From positions 1,240,001 through 1,304,000 of the forward strand of contig JANHCV010000006.1 in assembly GCA_025594325.1 (NCBI GenBank): a DNA stretch of 64,000 bases. The letters are read 5' to 3'. Positions 41,794 to 52,645 of this stretch are shown piece by piece. The stretch comes from Blastocladiella emersonii ATCC 22665. Lineage: Eukaryota; Blastocladiomycota; Blastocladiomycetes; Blastocladiales; Blastocladiaceae. Position 1 is the stretch's first letter. The number at the start of each line of letters is the position of its first letter. A model generated the notes under the pieces. That model had not been told where the DNA came from, did no database searches, and saw only the letters and a program-made list of their open reading frames with translations. Position numbers and translations under genes: made by a program.

Positions 41794-44700
41794 TCAGTAC
41801 GTCTCCGCGACCTTGGTCGGGCGCACGGGGATGCACTTGGCGGGGGCGGGCTTGGTCGGGGCCACGACGATGGGCGCGGGCACGTCCTTGCCGCCATTGG
41901 GCGGGTACCCGGCACCGTTCGTGGGCGCGGGAACCGGAGCCGCGGACGGGTAGCCGGGCTGTGCGGGAGCTGGGGCAGCGGTGGCGGTGGGCTTGGCGGC
42001 GTCAGTCGTGGACTTGGACGGCGCGCGCGTGTACGCGGGAGCCGTCGGGACCGCGGTCGCGGACGAGGACGCGGTCTGCGGCGGCACGACCGACGTGGGG
42101 ACCGTGGTGCCGCTCGGGACGGGGTAGGTGCCGCTGGGAACCGTGGTCGGGGCGGCGGTCGACGCGGGCGCGCTGGTGGTCGTGGTGCGGCGGCCGTACG
42201 GCGCCGAGGTCGACGACGTGATGGTGGCGGTCGAGGTGGACGAGACGGTACCGGTCTGCGACTGCGACTGCGTCGGCTCGACGGCGACGGTGGTGGTGGT
42301 GGTGGTGGTGCCAGAGGTCTTGGTCGGCTTGACGACGACCGTGGTGGTGCCGTACGTCGAGGTGGGCTCAACGGCGGTCGTAGTCGGCGTCGCGGTCGCG
42401 GTCGAGCTCGAGGCGGTCGCTGTGGGCGTGGGCTCGACAATGCGCGACGAGGACGTGGTCGAGACCGAGGGCTCGGCGATCGAGGACGAAGCGGTAGCAG
42501 TGGCCGTGCGAGTCGGCTCGACCACGGCGCTCGTAGTGGTGGCCGTCTGCGTGTACGTGGGCTCGACAACGACGCTGGTGTGCGGCAGCGTCTCCGTGGG
42601 CTCCACGGCCGAGGTCGAAGCCGAGGTGGTCGAGGTCGCCGACTGCGAGCGCGTGGGCTCAATGGACGAGGTCGAAACGGAAGCGGTAGCCGTGGTCGAG
42701 GCCGAGGTGGTCGAAGTGGCGGTCTGCGACTGCGAGGGCTCAGCGTACGACGACGAGGCCGTAGCCGTGGACGTGGGCTCCATGGGCTCCATGGCCGAAG
42801 CCGAGGTGGTCGAGGTCGCCGACTGCGAGCGCGTAGGCTCAATGGACGAGGTCGAAACGGAAGCGGTAGCCGTGGTGGAGGCCGAGGTGGTCGAAGTGGC
42901 CGACGACGTGACCGACTGCGTCAGCGTGGGCTCGATGGCCGACGTAGAAGCGGTGGAGGTCGCCGTGGGCTCGACGGACGAGGTCGTGATCGTCACGGTG
43001 ACGGTCTGACAGGGCTCGGCGTACGACGACGAGGCGGAGGTCGTGGGCGCGGGCTCAACGGCCGAAGTCGAGGAGGTCGTTGACGTGGCCGACTGCGACT
43101 GCGTGGGCTCGACGTACGACGACGAGGCGGTCGCCGTAGCCGTCGAGGTCGTGTCGGCAGCGGTCGTCGACGACGTGGCCGTCTGCGACTGCGTGGGCTC
43201 GACGTACGACGACGAGACGGTCGTTGTGACGGACGGCTCGGCGGCCGAGGTCGTCGTAGAGGCAGAAGTCGTCGAGGTCGCCGTGGCGGTCGGAGTCGGC
43301 TCCACGACGTCGGTGGTCTGGGTCAGCGTCTCCGTGGGCTCGATGTACGAGGACGACGCAGTCGCTGTCGCCGTCGGAGTCGTGTCGGCGGCGGTAGTCG
43401 TCGACGTAGCCGTCTGCGACTGCGAGGGCTCAACGGCCGAGGTGGTGGCGGTCACGGTCGCCGAGGGCTCAGAAGCCGACGTCGAGGTGGTGGCGGTCGC
43501 CGTGGGGGTGGGCTCCGCGGCGGAGGTCGAGTCGGACGCGGTTGTAGATGCCGTAGCGGTCTGCGACTGCGACGGCTCGACGACGACGCTCGTCTGCGTG
43601 TACGTGGGCTCGACGACGGTCGTGGACTGCGTCAGCGTCGACGAGGGCTCAGCGACCGAGGACGACGCGGTCGTGGTGGCCGTGGGCTCGACGACGGTCG
43701 TGGAAACGGTCGTGGTGGCGGTCGGCGTCGGCTCATGAGCGGAGGTGGTCACGGTGGCGGTCTGCGACTGCGTGGGCTCAGCGGCGGAGGTCGAGACGGT
43801 CTCGGTGGCCGTCAGCGTTGACGAGGGCTCGGCGGCCGAAGTGGACGCGGTCGACGTGACCGACTGCGACGGCTCAGCGGTCGAGACGGCCGTGGTCGTC
43901 GTCGCGGTCGCGGTCATCGTCGGCTCGACGATATCGGTCGTCTGCGTGGCCGTCTGGGTCGAGCTGGGCTCGGTGAGCGAAGTCGAGGCCGTGTGCGTCG
44001 TCGTGGCCGTCGGCGTAGGCTCGACAACGTCAGTGGTAGTAGAAGTGGTCGCGGGGGCCGACGTCGTTGAGACCAAGTCGGTCGTGGTCGTCGGCGGGGC
44101 GGGCTCGGCCGACGTGGTGCTGGCCGACGACGAGGTGCTGGACTGCGTCGGGATCGGCTGCGACGGCTCCGGATCGGCGGTGGTGGTCGTGGCGGCCGAC
44201 GACGAGGTCGAAATGGAGGACGAGGTGGTAGTGGAGGTGGTATCGGTCGCCGAGGTCGAGGAAACCGGCGCCGTCGTCGTCGGAACCGACGAGTCGGTGC
44301 TTGAGGACGCGGGCACCGAGGTGGTGGGAGGCTGTGTCGCCGACGAGGTCGGCTTGGGATCGGCAGTCGAGGTCGGGAGCGGGACCGTGGTGGTCGGCGC
44401 CAGCGACGTGGTGGTGACAGGCGGCTCGGGGTCCGCCGTCGAGGTCGGAATCGTCGTGGAGGTGGACGACGCCGAGGTCGAGGGCTCGGTCACGTAGGTC
44501 AACGTCGGGAGCGGCACCGAGGTCGTGGTCGTGGTCGTGGTCGCGGCCTGCGTAGTGGTCGAGGAAGGCTCGGGGTCAGCCGTGGACGTGGGGAGCGGCG
44601 CGCTGGTGGTCGAGGTGGGGACCTGCGTCGCCGACGAGGTCGGAACGGGCGCAGAGGTAGTGGGAACGGGTGCCGACGTGGTCGAGGGCAGCGGGTCGGC

Positions 44701-45997
44701 CGTGGTGGTCGGGAGCGGCGCCGACGACGACGTGGGAATCGGGGCAACCGTCGTCGACGTCGGAATGGGCGCCGACGTGGTCGGGACGGGCGCGGTGGTC
44801 GTGGGGACCTGAGTCGCGGACGTGGTGGGGATCGGGGCGACCGACGTCGTGGTCGGGACCGGGGCGGCGGTCGTCGTCGTGGAGGTGGTCTTGGACGACG
44901 AAGCGGACGACGAGAAAGAGGACGACGTACTAGTCGAGGTAGTGCTGGTCGTGCTCGAAGCGGACGTGGTAGTCGACGTGGTCGAGGCCGAGGAGGTAGT
45001 AGACGTCGACTTGGACGACGACGAGGACGAGGTAGTCGTGGTGCTGGTCGTGGTGAAAGTAGACGTAGGCTTGGCCGAGGTGGTGGTGGTGGAGATCGAC
45101 GACGTAGCGGTAGTCGAAGACGAGGTGGGCTTGGCCGAGGAGCTCGCCGTGGTTGAGCTAGTCGTGGTGGCAGTCGTAGTCGTACTAGTAGTCGCACTAG
45201 TAGGCTTGGCCGACGTCGTGGTGGTCGAGGTCGAGGTGGCCGTGGCGATCGTCGACGTGGGCTTGGCGGGCGGGCCGCCGAGCATGACCTCGAGGGCGCT
45301 GAGGACGTAGCTCTGGCGCGTAGTGCGGTCAGCGTTGAGGGCGTCCTTGCGGATGCACATGGCCTGGGCGTCGAGGAGGCCGAGGTCGGCGGTGGACGAG
45401 TCGTGCTTGTACTTATCCGAGTTGGCGCCGTTGGCGGCGCACTGCGAGCCCATGGCGCGCGAGGAGCCCGTGTTGAACCACCACGCGGCGACGCGGTACA
45501 TGTACTTGGCGTTGGTCATGAAGCCCTTGGCGATGAAGTCGGTGCGCGTGTAGTCGCCGAGCAGCGAGAACTTGATCCAGCCGTCGTCGAGGTACTCGAA
45601 GCCGTAGCGCCAGTGCGCCGAGGACTAGACGAACGATCGATAAATACGCGGCACGCGGTCAGCGAACGCGGGCATCGCACACCACCCCGTGAAGCAAACG
45701 TACGATGCGCAGCGGCGTCGCGGCGCCGTCCCAGGAGAAAGTGCGGAGCATGCCGGACTCGAAGCCCATCTGGCCGATCCAGGCGCCGAACCGCTTTGGC
45801 GAACAGAGCCCGTGCTCCTCGGCGGCCTCGAGGATGTAGTCGAAATGGTCGGGGTTGTTGCGGGTGCCAAAGTACGACTTGATGTACTTGTCGTAGCCCT
45901 TGCACGGCGACGGTGCGCGCGGGGAGAGAGGCGCGGCGGTCACGGTGGCCGCGAGGGCCGAGAGGACCGCGAGCAGGAGGATGGCGGCGTGGCGCAT
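41794..45997 (-). CDS. Secreted lysozyme/GH19-like protein with giant Ser/Thr mucin tail
   Basis: Exons 45704-45997 and 41794-45624 (minus) give 1374 residues; the intron is 79 nt (GTACGT...CGTCTAG), phase 0. A signal peptide (MRHAAILLLAVLSALAATVT) is followed by a lysozyme-superfamily domain at residues about 30-210. It has CKGYDKYIKSYFGTRNNPDH, FGAWIGQMGFESGMLRTF (candidate catalytic Glu80, as in GH19 HESGG) and the GH19-like DDGWIKFSLLGDYTR and AAWWFNTG segments. From about residue 215 to 1300 the protein is Ser/Thr-rich, first TTTSAKPTS-type, then T-S-A-x-E-P-T/S repeats, with dense potential O-glycosylation. The Pro-rich C-terminus (PAPAKCIPVRPTKVAETY) lacks an obvious GPI or TM segment. 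Likely wall-associated chitin/peptidoglycan hydrolase or a binding relative. Confidence 0.82.
42616..42900 (-). repeat. 180-nt in-frame near-perfect duplication in the mucin tail
   Basis: Sequence 42616-42720 recurs at 42796-42900 with only a few substitutions, exactly 180 nt (60 codons) apart. The copies share the block from GAAGCCGAGGTGGTCGAGG through AATGGACGAGGTCGAAACGG to CCGAGGTGGTCGAAGTGGC. Confidence 0.9.
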
Positions 45998-46922
45998 CGC
46001 GCGGTGGTGGTGATGGTGATCGAGCGGGTGGTGGTGGTGGTCGTGGTCGGTGGTGGTATGAATCAGCGAACCGCGCGTCGTCTATAGTCTATGGAGGCCG
46101 AGGAGGGCCGAGGTGCGTGGCGAAGCGGCCGCGAGCGAGCGAGCGAGGGGCGGTCGACAGTCTAGTATCACTCGGAGCAGCGCGCGCGGGAGAGCGAGAA
46201 CGGGCAGCAGGGCGACGGCTACGCTTGGGGCCCGGCGGCCATGGCGCGATCGCCGCCTGACGCGTGCAGTGTGGCCATGTCGGCCGGCGACCACGGCATG
46301 CCGGAAGGTCGGCACAAGCGTTTCAGGCGCAGTGGCGGTGGCGGCAGGAAGGCCGAAACAGGGCGCTGTTCGCGGCAGCCAACCACCGCGAGCGCAATCT
46401 GCGGGCCGTGAATTGTCCGTGGATTCCGAAATGAAGGAGGGCGTCACCGAATCCGATGATTCTGGAGTGGCGGCGGCGATGCGGCCGCGTGGGCACGTTT
46501 TGTGAACGTCGCGCGGGCGGCGAGGATCGGTGGCTGCGGGCGCGCCGGCGTTGAGCGCGATATCCGACAAGCCGCCAGCGCGTCGAATTCGGAAGACTCA
46601 TTGCTTCGAGCTCGAGGAAGGTCATCGATGAGCGTGTTGCATGAGGTTAGAGGCGCGAGATCCGCGTCGCATTGCAGGAGTTGAGGGTCGGTGCTGCCGA
46701 GTGACGCCACCCGCGCTCGAGCGCGAGCAAGCGCGACGATCATGGCATCGTCTCCGGCAACACGTGTCTGTCTCGCACCGGTGAGAGACGCGTCGCGCTC
46801 CGCGTCCGCATTGCACAGGCCGCGACCTGTCAGATTAGGAAGGAGCGCGCACCTCGCGCAGGTCGAGCCACGATACAACGTTGACGACAACTCGATCCAG
46901 ACACCGCCAAACTCGCATCATC
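45998..46922. promoter_or_regulatory. Divergent 925-nt intergenic region
   Basis: Lies between the mucin-tailed protein (minus) and the small secreted protein (plus). A GGTGGT-rich purine-pyrimidine tract occupies about 46002-46056, and an ACGCGT core lies near 46790. No coding frame could be supported. Confidence 0.4.
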
Positions 46923-47837
46923 ATGCATCACCAACGTCGCGCCACCCTCATCCTGTGTCTCCTAGCCGCCTGCCTGCTCGCCGTGCACGCGAGCGAGGCT
47001 CAGCTCGAGATCACGGTCGACTCAGAGCTCGGCAGCCGCGGGTACGAGCAGGGTTACGTGGTCGAGATCGAGGGCAACGCGGGGTTCGGCGTCTTGGGCG
47101 TCGTCGTCGCGGCCGATGGCGAGCCGCTGTCGGCCGTGTGGCGGCCCGAGACCACGCCGTGCGCGGAGCCCGGGTGCACGCCGGCAATCCGCACGTTCGC
47201 GGCCTCGACGGTTCCGCCCAAGACGCGCCGGTTCACGATCGAGTCGGATCTCGCGGCCGAGGTGTTCAAGGGCCTGCTCCAGATCAAGTTCAACCCCGAC
47301 TTCCAAACGTGCGGCGGCGGGAACGCGAACGGGTTCTTTGTCCCGCTCGTCGGCGAGGGCGAGGTGCCGCTCGAGTCGACTGTTGCCGATGCAGCGCGTG
47401 TTTGCCAGGGCGCGGGCGGGGAGCTCGCGGCCGTCGACGTGGTGAACGTGCTCGAGGTCACTGACGGTGCGCTTCAGTGTTGCGTTTTCTGCTAACGTGT
47501 GGGTGCTCACCAGCTGCTCGTGTGCGTGTAGTCGCGACCAAGTGTGTCGGCGGGACCAAGCGCGTTCTGGTCGGTAGCTGGTCCGGTATCAACTACGGTC
47601 TCGGCGCGCTGGTCCTCACGACCCCAAGTGCTCGCGGCGTGGTACGCGTCTCGCTCTTCCCGTTCCTGACTGGTTCACTCACCCGCAACGCAATCTCTCT
47701 AGGCCGGGACGATCAGCAGTCCGCTCGGCGAGGCGCTTCCTGTCCTGTGCAAGCGCCGGGCGCCGCGCACCGAGACCGTCTACGGCACGCTCACTGCAAC
47801 TTCGACGGCGCGTCCCGTTGCAATGAGTCTCGCCTGA
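46923..47837 (+). CDS. Small secreted protein of unknown family
   Basis: Exons 46923-47466, 47532-47641 and 47703-47837 give 262 residues; introns are 65 nt (GTGCGC...GTGTAG) and 61 nt (GTACGC...CTCTAG). The ATG at 46923 is preferred because it starts a clean signal peptide (MHHQRRATLILCLLAACLLA, then VHASEAQ). The mature part begins LEITVDSELGSRGYEQGYVV and has eight or more cysteines (PCAEPGC, FQTCGGGNANG, VATKCVGG, LPVLCKRR), suggesting disulfide-linked beta structure. SWSGINYGLGALVLTTPS and the Thr-rich end YGTLTATSTARP follow. No known domain recognised. Divergent from the mucin-tailed gene, so a surface role is plausible but inferred. Confidence 0.7.
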
Positions 47838-48303
47838 GCGAGATCACAGCACAAACGGCGATCGATCGCCGCGCCGGCGTACCGACGCGACTGCCGCCAT
47901 GGGGGCGCAGTAGAGAACCTTATAGAGCAGCCATTAGAGAGCGATGCATAGAGTCCTGAGCGAAGCGAGACGAGTGGTGGCGCAGCAGCGCGGGGGAGAG
48001 ACATCGCGGAGACACATGGCCACGCGCGAGTCAGGTGATGGCTGGGCGACGCCGGCGAAGAGTTCTCAAGCGGAGTCCGGCCGCGAGACGCGACGCGTGT
48101 GCGCCACGCCGCTCGCCCTTCCTCCTCCTCCCCTCCTCGCGTCGGCCCGATCTCGCCGCTGCTGCTGCTGTGGCGCGTCGCACTTGTCGCACCTGCGCCC
48201 GCATCGCATTCCCGTCTCATCGCAACGCATCACACCTCGCCCGCGACGGCACCCCCCTCGATCGCCCCGAACGCGTCCCGCACTTCCTGACCGCCACGCC
48301 ACC
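47838..48303. promoter_or_regulatory. Promoter region of AP-1 gamma
   Basis: 466 nt with no supportable gene. A CTTATAGAG TATA-like motif lies near 47920 and a pyrimidine-rich stretch precedes the ATG at 48304. Confidence 0.4.
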
Positions 48304-51053
48304 ATGGTGCTCAAGCTCAAGGACTTCATCAAGCAGATCCGCGCGTGCAAGACGGCGGCGGACGAGCGTGCCGTGGTCGCCAAGGAGTCGGCGACGATCC
48401 GGACCATGTTCAAGGAGGAGAACCCGGACAGCCGCCACGCCAACGTGGCCAAGCTGCTGTACATCCACATGCTGGGGTACCCGGCGCATTTCGGGCAGAT
48501 GGAGTGCGTCAAGCTGGTCGCGTCGCCGCGGTTCGCCGACAAGCGGCTGGGCTACCTCGGCATCATGCTGCTGCTCGACGAGAACCAGGAGACGCTCACG
48601 CTCGTCACCAACTCGCTCAAGAACGACATGAACCACCCCAACATGTACGTCGTCGGCCTCGCCCTCTGCACCATGGGCAACATCTCGTCGGTCGAGATGG
48701 CCCGCGACCTGTGCCCCGAGATCGAGAAGCTGCTCGGCAGCTCCAACAGCTACATCCGCAAGAAGGTCCGTTCTTTCGTTCTTGCCGTGGAACCCGCCAC
48801 CACTCATTCCAGACCACGCGTGTAGGCCGCCCTCGCCGCCGTCCGCATCATCCGCAAGGTGCCCGACCTGGCGGAAAACTTCGAGGCCAAGTGCCGTTCG
48901 ATGCTGGGCGAGCGCAACCACGGCGCGCTGCTGACGGGCCTGACGCTGATCCACGAGATGGGCAAGCTGAGCGCCAAGTCGCTGGCCGAGAACCGCGCCA
49001 TGGTGCCGTCGCTGGTCAAGATCCTCAAGCAGCTGATCACGACGGGGTACTCGCCCGAGCACGACGTGGCGGGGATCACGGACCCGTTCCTGCAGGTCAA
49101 GCTGCTGCGCCTGCTGCGCATGCTCGGCAAGGGCGACGCGACCGCGTCCGAGCAGATGAACGACGTGCTCGCGCTCGTGGCCACCAACACGGATGGGTCC
49201 AAGAACGTCGGCAACGCGATCCTGTACGAGACGGTGCTCACGATCCTCGACATCCAGGCCGAGCCGACGCTGCGGGTCCTCGCCATCAACATCCTCGGCA
49301 AGTTCTTGGGGAACAAGGACAACAACATCCGGTACGTGGCGCTGCAGACGCTCAACAAGACCATCGCCCTCGACAACCAGGCGGTGCAGCGCCACCGCAC
49401 CACGGTCCTCGAGTGCCTGCACGACGTGGACATTTCGATCCGGCGCCGCGCCCTCGAGCTGTCGTTTGCGCTCGTCAATGCGGCCAACGTGCGCGTCATG
49501 ACCCGCGACCTGCTCAGCTTCCTCGAGATGGCCGACGCCGAGTTCCGCGCGTCCATGGTCGTCGACCTGTGCGCGGTCGCCGACCGGTTCGCGCCCAACA
49601 AGCGGTGGCACCTCGACACCATGATCCGCGTCATGAAGCTCGGCGGCGCCCACGTCCGCGACGACATTGTCGCGCAGTTTGTCCGCCTCATCACCAACGC
49701 GCCCGACCTCCAGGGATACGCCACCCACAAGCTGTACGCGCTGCTCCGCCAGGACGCGTCGCAGGAGGGCCTCGTCCACGCGGGCGTCTGGTGCATGGGC
49801 GAGTTTGGCGACGCCCTGATCCAGCCCGCGCCCGCCGGGCTGGCCGTCGGCGACGCCGAGGACGCCGCGGACGAGGAGTCGTCGGCCGCGCTCGGCGCCG
49901 GGCTCGTCGGTGCGGGCGCGGGCGCCGCGCCGTCCGAGTCGGACGTGGTCGCGCTCCACGCGTCGATCCTCGACGGCGCCTACGTGACGCCCGTGACGCG
50001 CCAGTACGTGCTCGTGTCGCTCATGAAGCTGTCGACCAAGTTCCGCACCGACGCGGCGACCGCGAGGATCCGCGCCATGCTCGACAAGTACCGCACCGCC
50101 ATGAACGTCGAGCTCCAGCAGCGCGCCGTCGAGTTCACCCACATGTTCGCCCTCCCGACCGATACCCGCGTCGGGCTCTGGGAGCGCATGCCCGTCCCCG
50201 AGCTCAAGGAGGACCGGTACGCGAGTAACGCTGCGGCTGCTGCTGGTACGGCCACTTTTTTTCGTGGGATTGTGGGTGCGGCGACTGACTGATCCTCGAC
50301 CGTGTAGTCGCGGCCGAGCCTGGCACCGCCCCTACGGCCCCGGCAGCGGGCACCAGCAACGTGGTGTCGGCGCTCCTCGACCTCGAGGGCCTGTACATCA
50401 ACTCGGCGCCCGGCCAGGGCGCGACGGCGGCGGCGGCGGCTCCCGCTGCGGCGAGCAACCCGCTGGCGGACCTCCTCGGCGGTCTCGGCGGTTCGGCCGC
50501 CCCCGCTGCTCCCGCTGCCGCGGCGGCGGCCCCGCAGGACCCGCTCGCGATGCTCATGGGTCTCGGCGGCGGTCTCGGCGGCGCTCCCGCGGCGGCCCCG
50601 GCTCCCGCGTCGAACCCGCTCGGCGACCTCCTGGGCGGCGGGTCCTCGTCGCCCACGGCGTCCCCGCTGGCCGGCCTCGGCGCCACCGCCGGCGGGTGGG
50701 ACCGCCCGTACCCGGCGTACAAGTCGGGCGACCTGTCGGTGACGCTGGTGCCGACGCAGGTGAACGATCCGTCGGCGGGCGCCCTTGTGCAGGTCGTTGC
50801 GACGCTGGCCAATATCGGCACCGCGCCCATCTCGGACACGCAGCTGCTCGTGGCGGTGCCCAAGACGCACCGGGTCGCGCTCGCGCCCATTTCTTCGTCG
50901 TCGATCCCCGTCGGCGGCACCGCCACGCAGGCGTTCCGGATCCTCAACCCGGAGCGCAAGCAGATCAAGCTCCGGCTCAAGATCGTTTACAGCGCCGGCG
51001 GGCGCGGCGTGGATGAGGTCGCGGCGTTCGAGTTCCCGGCGTCGGTGCTGTGA
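48304..51053 (+). CDS. APL4: AP-1 clathrin adaptor subunit gamma
   Basis: Large gamma-adaptin of the trans-Golgi/endosome AP-1 complex. Exons 48304-48765, 48826-50245 and 50308-51053 give 875 residues; introns are 60 nt (GTCCGT...GTGTAG) and 62 nt (GTACGG...GTGTAG). The trunk begins [20 protein letters not shown] and contains the diagnostic [40 protein letters not shown] and [14 protein letters not shown]. It continues to an Ala/Pro/Gly-rich hinge (about 620-735) with [12 protein letters not shown] and [10 protein letters not shown] motifs. The C-terminal GAE ear follows ([46 protein letters not shown]). Length and order match gamma-adaptin rather than alpha, delta or epsilon. Confidence 0.96.
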
Positions 51054-51160
51054 TCGGAGGGGTTGAGGTTGTTTATTGTTGACTTGCAGTGCAGAGAAGA
51101 AGAATGAAGTGACCATGTTTCACGCGCATCGCCAGGTCGCTCTCTACTACAACAACTTGA

Positions 51161-51931
51161 ATGAACACTGGAATGAATCTCGCGCGCGACTTGGTGCAAT
51201 CGGCGCGGACTGCGGCGCCAAGGCGGTCGCTCGCGGCGGCCGGTGTGCGCGCCAAGGGGACCTACGCCGGCGAGGGTGTACGTCGCCGTCGTGGGTGTCG
51301 ACCCTCAACCGCCACACGCCGCTCACCTTGACAAGTGTAGCCGGCGCCCGCGCGGCCCGTCGACGCGACCGAGGTCTCCCTGCGACAGGTGATGCGGCAC
51401 CAGGCGTTCCCCGTATGCGTCGTCGGCAGCGCGATCCCTCCGGCGTACGCCAACCCGCACGCGCCCGGCCCGCTCCCCGCATGGGCTTCCGGGTTGGACG
51501 CCGACGGCGCGTGGCCGCGGCACCGCATGGCGACGCTGTCGAGCTTCACGTCGGTCTCGCTGTCGCCGCCGATCGTCAGCTTCGCGCTGCGGCACCCGTC
51601 GCGCATGGGCGACGTGATCGCGCACCGCGGTGACCGGCGGTTCCTGGTGCACCTGCTGGCGGCGGACCAGGCGGGCGTGTCGCAGCGGTTCGCGGACCCG
51701 CGGACGCAGACGGAAGTTGGGGGAGATGTGCAGTACTGGCTCCACGGCGAGATGCCTGTCCTCAAGGGGTGTCTTGCGGTGCTCGAGTGTGTTGCGGAGA
51801 AGGGGACGCCCGTCGAGGTCGGCGACCACACGGTCTGGTTCGGGCGCGTGGTGCGGGTGCTCGAGGTGGATAAGGAGAAGAAGCCGCTGCTGTACGTCGA
51901 CCGCAAGTACACGACGGTGGAGGAGGCGTGA
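51161..51931 (+). CDS. Flavin reductase-like (FMN-binding split-barrel) protein
   Basis: Exons 51161-51277 and 51341-51931 give 235 residues; the intron is 63 nt (GTACGT...GTGTAG), phase 0. An alternative in-frame start is the Met four codons later (51173). The N-terminus after it (MNLARDLVQSARTAAPRRSL) looks mitochondrial. The body is the flavin reductase-like split barrel: LRQVMRHQAFPVCVVGS, ATLSSFTSVSLSPPIVSFAL, MGDVIAHRGDRRFLVHLLAA, QYWLHGEMPVLKGCLAVLEC and VEVGDHTVWFGRVVRVLEV. Such proteins bind FMN and reduce flavin with NAD(P)H, often supplying a monooxygenase. No partner is evident. Only about 107 nt separates it from AP-1 gamma on the same strand. Confidence 0.88.
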
Positions 51932-52645
51932 GAGATATACACCAACTGTCGATTGCACTGCACTGGTGGGAACGCGGAGCACGCGATCGGTCGGCGCGAT
52001 TACGCGCTGGTCATCAGCCAGGCAGGAATTCATTAGGCGCGCGGACGACGGCCACGGCGACGGCGACGGCGACGCCTTAGTCAGTCGCTGCCGGTGACGC
52101 GACGCGCGCGCGGCACGGGGGTGGCACTTGCGCGCGTGTCGTCCGCCGGAGGGGAGGGGAGGGAGACGCGCAGCAGCCGGCGCGGCCGCATCGGTCGTCG
52201 GCGGCATCCCGCGCGCCGCTCTCGCTCCCGCCGCTCTCCCATCGCTTCCCTTCCCTGCCCACCCACCGTCCTGCCATTCCAGCAGTGGCGCCCGTCCGCC
52301 CCCACCCATCCCGCCCACGTAAACGCAACGTATCAGCAGCAGCGAGTCATTCGCCCCCTCCATAAAACGCGCTCGCCATCGCGTCACGCCCGCTTCGTCA
52401 CGCCGCTGCACACGCCCGCGCGCCCTCCCACGCCCGCGACTTGCTGCATTCGCCCCTCGGGCATCCCGCCGGCCCCGCGCGCGTCATTGCGCGCCCAATT
52501 CGCGCCGCTGTCCGCGTCCTCGAACGACGCGTGCGTGCGTGGCTCATCCTCCCGCCGTCCGTGACGCGTCAAGGCTCGCGTTCCGCCACCTCGCTCTCCA
52601 CCACCGGCCCGCCCACCCGCACTCCGAACCCGTCACACACACGAC
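51932..52645. other. Intergenic, promoter of ATG1
   Basis: 714 nt of very GC-rich sequence; open frames are compositional shadows. A pyrimidine-rich stretch precedes the ATG1 start. Confidence 0.4.

Noticed and set aside
41551-43083. Plus-strand 510-residue Gly/Arg-rich frame
   Set aside because: It is the antisense of the Ser/Thr repeat tail; its RGRGR composition is a translation shadow, not an RGG protein.
48217-50142. Minus-strand 641-residue frame
   Set aside because: Antisense of AP-1 gamma; composition-driven.
51323-52411. Minus-strand 362-residue frame
   Set aside because: Antisense shadow of the flavin reductase gene extending into intergenic GC-rich DNA.
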